A stretch of 17,272 nt of DNA, taken from NCBI GenBank assembly GCA_900755985.1, contig CAAEIL010000166.1, positions 1 to 17,272 of the forward strand. The letters are read 5' to 3'. A program made the translations under genes and the position numbers. Below the pieces are notes generated by a model, which worked only from the letters and a program-made list of their open reading frames with translations, ran no database searches and was not told the origin of the DNA. This document shows, in pieces, positions 15,202 through 17,272 of this stretch (position 1 is its first letter; each line of letters starts with the position of its first letter). Origin of the DNA: Bacteroidales bacterium. Lineage in GTDB: Bacteria; Bacteroidota; Bacteroidia; Bacteroidales; Muribaculaceae.

Positions 15202-15874
15202 AACCTGAACGTGTTACTATATTCTTACCGTACTGACCGATTTTCTGGCGGATGCGAGTGATGTTGACATCGACCACGCGGTCGAGTACCACCACCTCGT
15301 CGGGCCATATTTCCTTCAGTAGTTGAGACCGCGAAAACACCTGCCCGATGTTCGACATCAATTTCAGCAGAATTTCGAATTCCTTTCTGGGCATCTTCAC
15401 CTCGACCCCGTCGACATGACAGCTGCGGTCGCGTTTTGACAAAACAAGACCTTTGTACCCGACCTCATCACCGGCAGCATGCTGAACTGCAACAGGAGCC
15501 GCCGTGCGACGAAGCACCGTGCGAACTCGTGCAAGGACAGCCTTCAGCGAGTATGGCTTCATGATGTAATCGTCGGCTCCGAGGTCGAGACCATTTATCA
15601 TATCCTCCTCGGTATCTTTGGCGGTACAGAATATTATCGGCACCGAAGCTGTGGCGGGATTCGCCTTTATAATGCGGGCAAGCTGGGTGCCGGAAATCTC
15701 ACCCATCATTATGTCGAGGAGCACAAGGTCGAAGCCGCCCAAGTCCATAGTCAGCGCTTCCTCGGCACTGTAAGCGGTGGCCACTTCATAACCTTCAGCT
15801 TCAAGATTGAATGCGAGGGCATCGCATAGCGTCTCCTCGTCATCGACTATTAGTATTCGTTTCGTCGTATTCAT
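15179..15874 (-). CDS. PhoB/OmpR-family response regulator
   Basis: The 231-residue regulator has a receiver domain with D11-D12, phosphoacceptor D54 (LVLLDIMMGE), T84 and K106, followed by a linker and a C-terminal winged helix (MPRKEFEILLKLMSN ... RVVDVNITRIRQKI ... GYGYVF). All receiver residues are present. It is the first gene of the operon and probably binds the 11-bp repeats at the porin, PiT and receptor promoters and upstream of itself. The ATG lies 4 nt after a perfect -7 box, so the message may be leaderless or nearly so. Regulon membership is inferred, not shown. Confidence 0.92.
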   Translation of the reverse strand: MNTTKRILIVDDEETLCDALAFNLEAEGYEVATAYSAEEALTMDLGGFDLVLLDIMMGEISGTQLARIIKANPATASVPIIFCTAKDTEEDMINGLDLGADDYIMKPYSLKAVLARVRTVLRRTAAPVAVQHAAGDEVGYKGLVLSKRDRSCHVDGVEVKMPRKEFEILLKLMSNIGQVFSRSQLLKEIWPDEVVVLDRVVDVNITRIRQKIGQYGKNIVTRSGYGYVFVD

Positions 15875-15878
15875 ATCG

Positions 15879-15886
15879 CAAAATTA
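15879..15886 (-). promoter_or_regulatory. -7 box of the response-regulator gene, nearly leaderless
   Basis: TAATTTTG (15886 to 15879, minus) matches TAnnTTTG perfectly, and the ATG begins only 4 nt later at 15874. A start site at the usual distance from the box would fall at or next to the A of the ATG. A promoter farther upstream is not obvious. Confidence 0.55.
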
Positions 15887-15918
15887 ATGCATGCTATCCG
15901 CAAAAGCCACCTCTTCAC

Positions 15919-15940
15919 AAAAATTTAATAAAAATTTAAT
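15919..15940 (-). promoter_or_regulatory. Perfect 11-bp tandem repeat upstream of the response regulator
   Basis: On the minus strand ATTAAATTTTT occurs twice in tandem, at 15940-15930 and 15929-15919, with no mismatches. The 11-bp period equals that of PhoB boxes and of the repeats at the porin, PiT and receptor promoters; ATTAAAT differs by one base from their ATGAAAT. The site is about 43 nt upstream of the -7 box. It may mediate autoregulation. Low complexity (A/T only) is a caution. Confidence 0.45.
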
Positions 15941-16046
15941 ACCGAACTAATCACAAATCAGTCTCTTTACAGGCTTCTTTTTGGCAATACACCTACGGAA
16001 TATCAATTTTGAGCTTCACAGCAAAATGATTGAAGAGCTTTTAGTA

Positions 16047-16054
16047 TATTTTTG
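16047..16054 (+). promoter_or_regulatory. -7 box before the acetyltransferase pseudogene
   Basis: TATTTTTG at 16047-16054 matches TAnnTTTG, 23 nt before the ATG at 16078. No clear TTTG -33 element lies at the usual distance. It shows that the decayed gene kept its promoter and original start. Confidence 0.5.
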
Positions 16055-16077
16055 CGTCATTAAACTAATCACCATTA

Positions 16078-16401
16078 TGAAAAATATATTTGCAAAAGAC
16101 CTTAGCGGAGAGATGGTTTCACCAGACGAACCGGGCTATGAGGCCCTCATCGGGCCCAAAGTCAATCTCATCACCATAAACCACGATGTCAATCCTGACA
16201 ATCGCAGCGCCACTTACGGTCGCCGCATCGTGATAGGAGACATGGTTTGGATTGGCATCAACGCCACCATTTTGCCCGGCGTGCATATCGGTTATGGTGC
16301 CATAATAGGGGCCGGAAGCGTAGTCACAAAGGATGTTGAACCCATGACAATTGTAGCGGGCAACCCCCACACGTGTCATCAAAAAGATAGAACTGCAGTG
16401 A
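16078..16401 (+). pseudogene. Maltose/galactoside O-acetyltransferase-like, internally deleted and frameshifted
   Basis: The N-terminus MKNIFAKDLSGEMVSPDEP resembles the start of hexapeptide (LbH) acetyltransferases, and IGPKVNLITINHDVNP with VWIGINATILPGVHIGYGAIIGAGSVVTKD is their C-terminal left-handed helix. Roughly 80 residues between YEAL and IGPK are missing. That segment normally holds the first hexapeptide coils, so the active site cannot form. Then a run of five C (16364-16368) shifts the frame: removing one C restores NPTRVIKKIELQ and a stop at 16401. As it stands the frame runs on to 16424. Two lesions make a functional protein very unlikely. Confidence 0.85.
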
Positions 16402-16798
16402 ATTTGTTCCTTATAGCCCTCTAAACCGTGGATTCCTCGGCGGCAACATCAACGAATACACTGTCTTTGACAGCAATAACGACAATCGCCCTACCCTGCC
16501 GCGTTTCCAGCCCGATACCATACGCGTCAATATGCGTATTGTCAATATATTGCAGGACTTCGGGCGCACGCGCGGCATGACATCCTCACAGGTGACCCTC
16601 GGATGGCTGTTGCAAAAAGAGCCGTGGATTGTTTCTATTCCCGGGACAACCAAACTGTCGCATTTGGAAGAAAATCTCCGCACATTCGATTTCAACGTAT
16701 CTCCAGACGAATGGCGCGAGCTTGAAACTGCAGTCGCTTCTATACCCGTCATGGGCGACCGCTACAACGCCGAACAGCAACGACAAGTCGGTATATAA
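16400..16798 (+). pseudogene. C-terminal fragment of an aldo/keto reductase
   Basis: The frame opens with EFVPYSPLNRGFLGG (from 16400), a classic mid-protein AKR motif, and continues through MTSSQVTLGWLLQKEPW and IVSIPGTTKLSHLEENL, the NADPH-binding C-terminal half, to a stop at 16798. Only about 132 residues remain of the usual 320-340. The missing N-terminal part includes the catalytic Asp, Tyr, Lys and most of the barrel. Its first codon overlaps the restored stop of the acetyltransferase remnant, so a deletion joined the two. The ATG at 16532 lies well inside the family region and is not a real start. Confidence 0.85.
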
Positions 16799-16839
16799 TT
16801 AAAATTCAATATAAAATATACAACTTAATCAATAAAAAT

Positions 16840-17190
16840 ATGAGACCATAAATTATCTGCCACATGGTTGAATCCATCGACGGACGAATTGATTGCCCTA
16901 TGGTGGCACAAATCAGCGGGGAAGAATATTACACTACGCTCGAAAGTTTCAGTCCCTGCTCCAAGCTCTCGGGCAGAGTGACAGCAGCATTGGAATGTAC
17001 GGCAGTAAGCGGTGCAACGTCGGTATCCGAAGGAATATCAGGCAGGATAGAATCGATGCATAAGGCTGTCGACAGCGATGAATACACCATCATTGTCGAC
17101 ACTCACGGACGACTTAATATATCTTCATCCGAGGCGGACGGACATCCGCTGCTCGTTGTCATGAGTACTAATGTAGGGATATTCAGTTAA
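16840..17190 (+). pseudogene. RibD C-terminal/DHFR-like reductase, early stop and lost 3' end
   Basis: From ATG 16840 the frame reads M-R-P-stop-I-I-C-H-M-V-E-S-I-D-G-R-I-D. The family N-terminus is of the form MRPKIICHMVxSIDGR, so AAA became TAA at codon 4 (16849-16851). The rest continues in frame through SGEEYYTTLES, LSGRVTAALE and TIIVDTHGRL before ending at 17190, well short of the usual length of over 200 residues. Reinitiation at ATG 16864 would lose the first strand of the fold. The region around residues 50-70 also looks unlike the family and may hide further lesions. Family call is from motif memory. Confidence 0.75.
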
Positions 17191-17272
17191 TGGCCTCATC
17201 ATAATCAAGGAGAATGTTCTGAGACGGCCATAAATCGTGCCGGGTAGGCGCCCGGATGTGGATTTTCGATTC
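17191..17272. other. Non-coding end of window
   Basis: No coding sequence or convincing signal is visible. A short CCGGG/CCCGG hairpin lies near 17240-17255 with a 6-nt loop and no T tract. The 3' part of the reductase pseudogene could not be followed here in any frame. Confidence 0.4.

Noticed and set aside
16532..16798. Small intact protein starting at ATG 16532
   Set aside because: The frame is clearly aldo/keto reductase from 16400 on, so the ATG is internal to a truncated gene.
17240..17256. CCGGG/CCCGG hairpin as terminator
   Set aside because: Only 5 bp and no T tract on either strand.
1..17272. CRISPR array, insertion sequence or attachment site
   Set aside because: No spaced repeat series, transposase, integrase or paired terminal repeats were seen; the only mobile-element trace is the helicase remnant.

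Overview
The window looks like a chromosomal segment from a gut Bacteroidales, perhaps Muribaculaceae-like; the family is a guess. The evidence is repeated TAnnTTTG-type -7 promoter boxes without ordinary -35/-10 pairs, a Bacteroidales-type ICE helicase remnant, a TonB-dependent receptor with an N-terminal carboxypeptidase-regulatory-like domain, an OprP/O-like porin, and a PiT transporter fused to a PhoU-like domain. No tRNA, rRNA, CRISPR array or intact mobile element was seen.

Left part (1-3331). Positions 1-397 are non-coding and hold two strong inverted repeats; one pair could bound a short minus-strand RNA. A compact minus-strand operon follows (1822 to 398): HU-like protein, lipoprotein, a 49-residue very acidic peptide, a DUF3781 protein and a two-helix membrane protein. 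Upstream of it, beyond a clear intrinsic terminator (1893-1922), is a radical SAM gene (minus), divergent from an HxlR-type regulator (plus). Their shared spacer holds a palindrome and a 19-nt-spaced direct repeat that looks like an operator.

Middle (3338-5188). Immediately after the HxlR stop, in the same frame, begins the C-terminal third of a large ICE-type methylase/helicase. It has no start of its own and is a remnant.

Core (5235-15886). This is a phosphate-acquisition island, nearly all on the minus strand: OprP/O-like porin, a membrane-anchored unknown protein, PiT-PhoU fusion transporter, secreted purple-acid-phosphatase-like enzyme, TonB-dependent receptor, and a PhoR/PhoB-like sensor kinase and response regulator. 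An EamA half-transporter (plus) is divergent from the porin. The porin, PiT and receptor promoters each carry ATGAAA exactly 17 nt upstream of the -7 box; two of them have an 11-bp repeat there, and the regulator gene has a perfect 11-bp tandem repeat upstream. I infer one regulon: the receptor and porin bring in phosphate or organophosphate, the phosphatase releases Pi in the periplasm, PiT imports it, and the two-component system controls the set.

Right end (16047-17272). This is a run of decayed genes: a hexapeptide acetyltransferase with an internal deletion and a frameshift, a 5'-truncated aldo/keto reductase, and a RibD/DHFR-like reductase with a stop at codon 4 and a lost 3' end. A good promoter still precedes the first of them.
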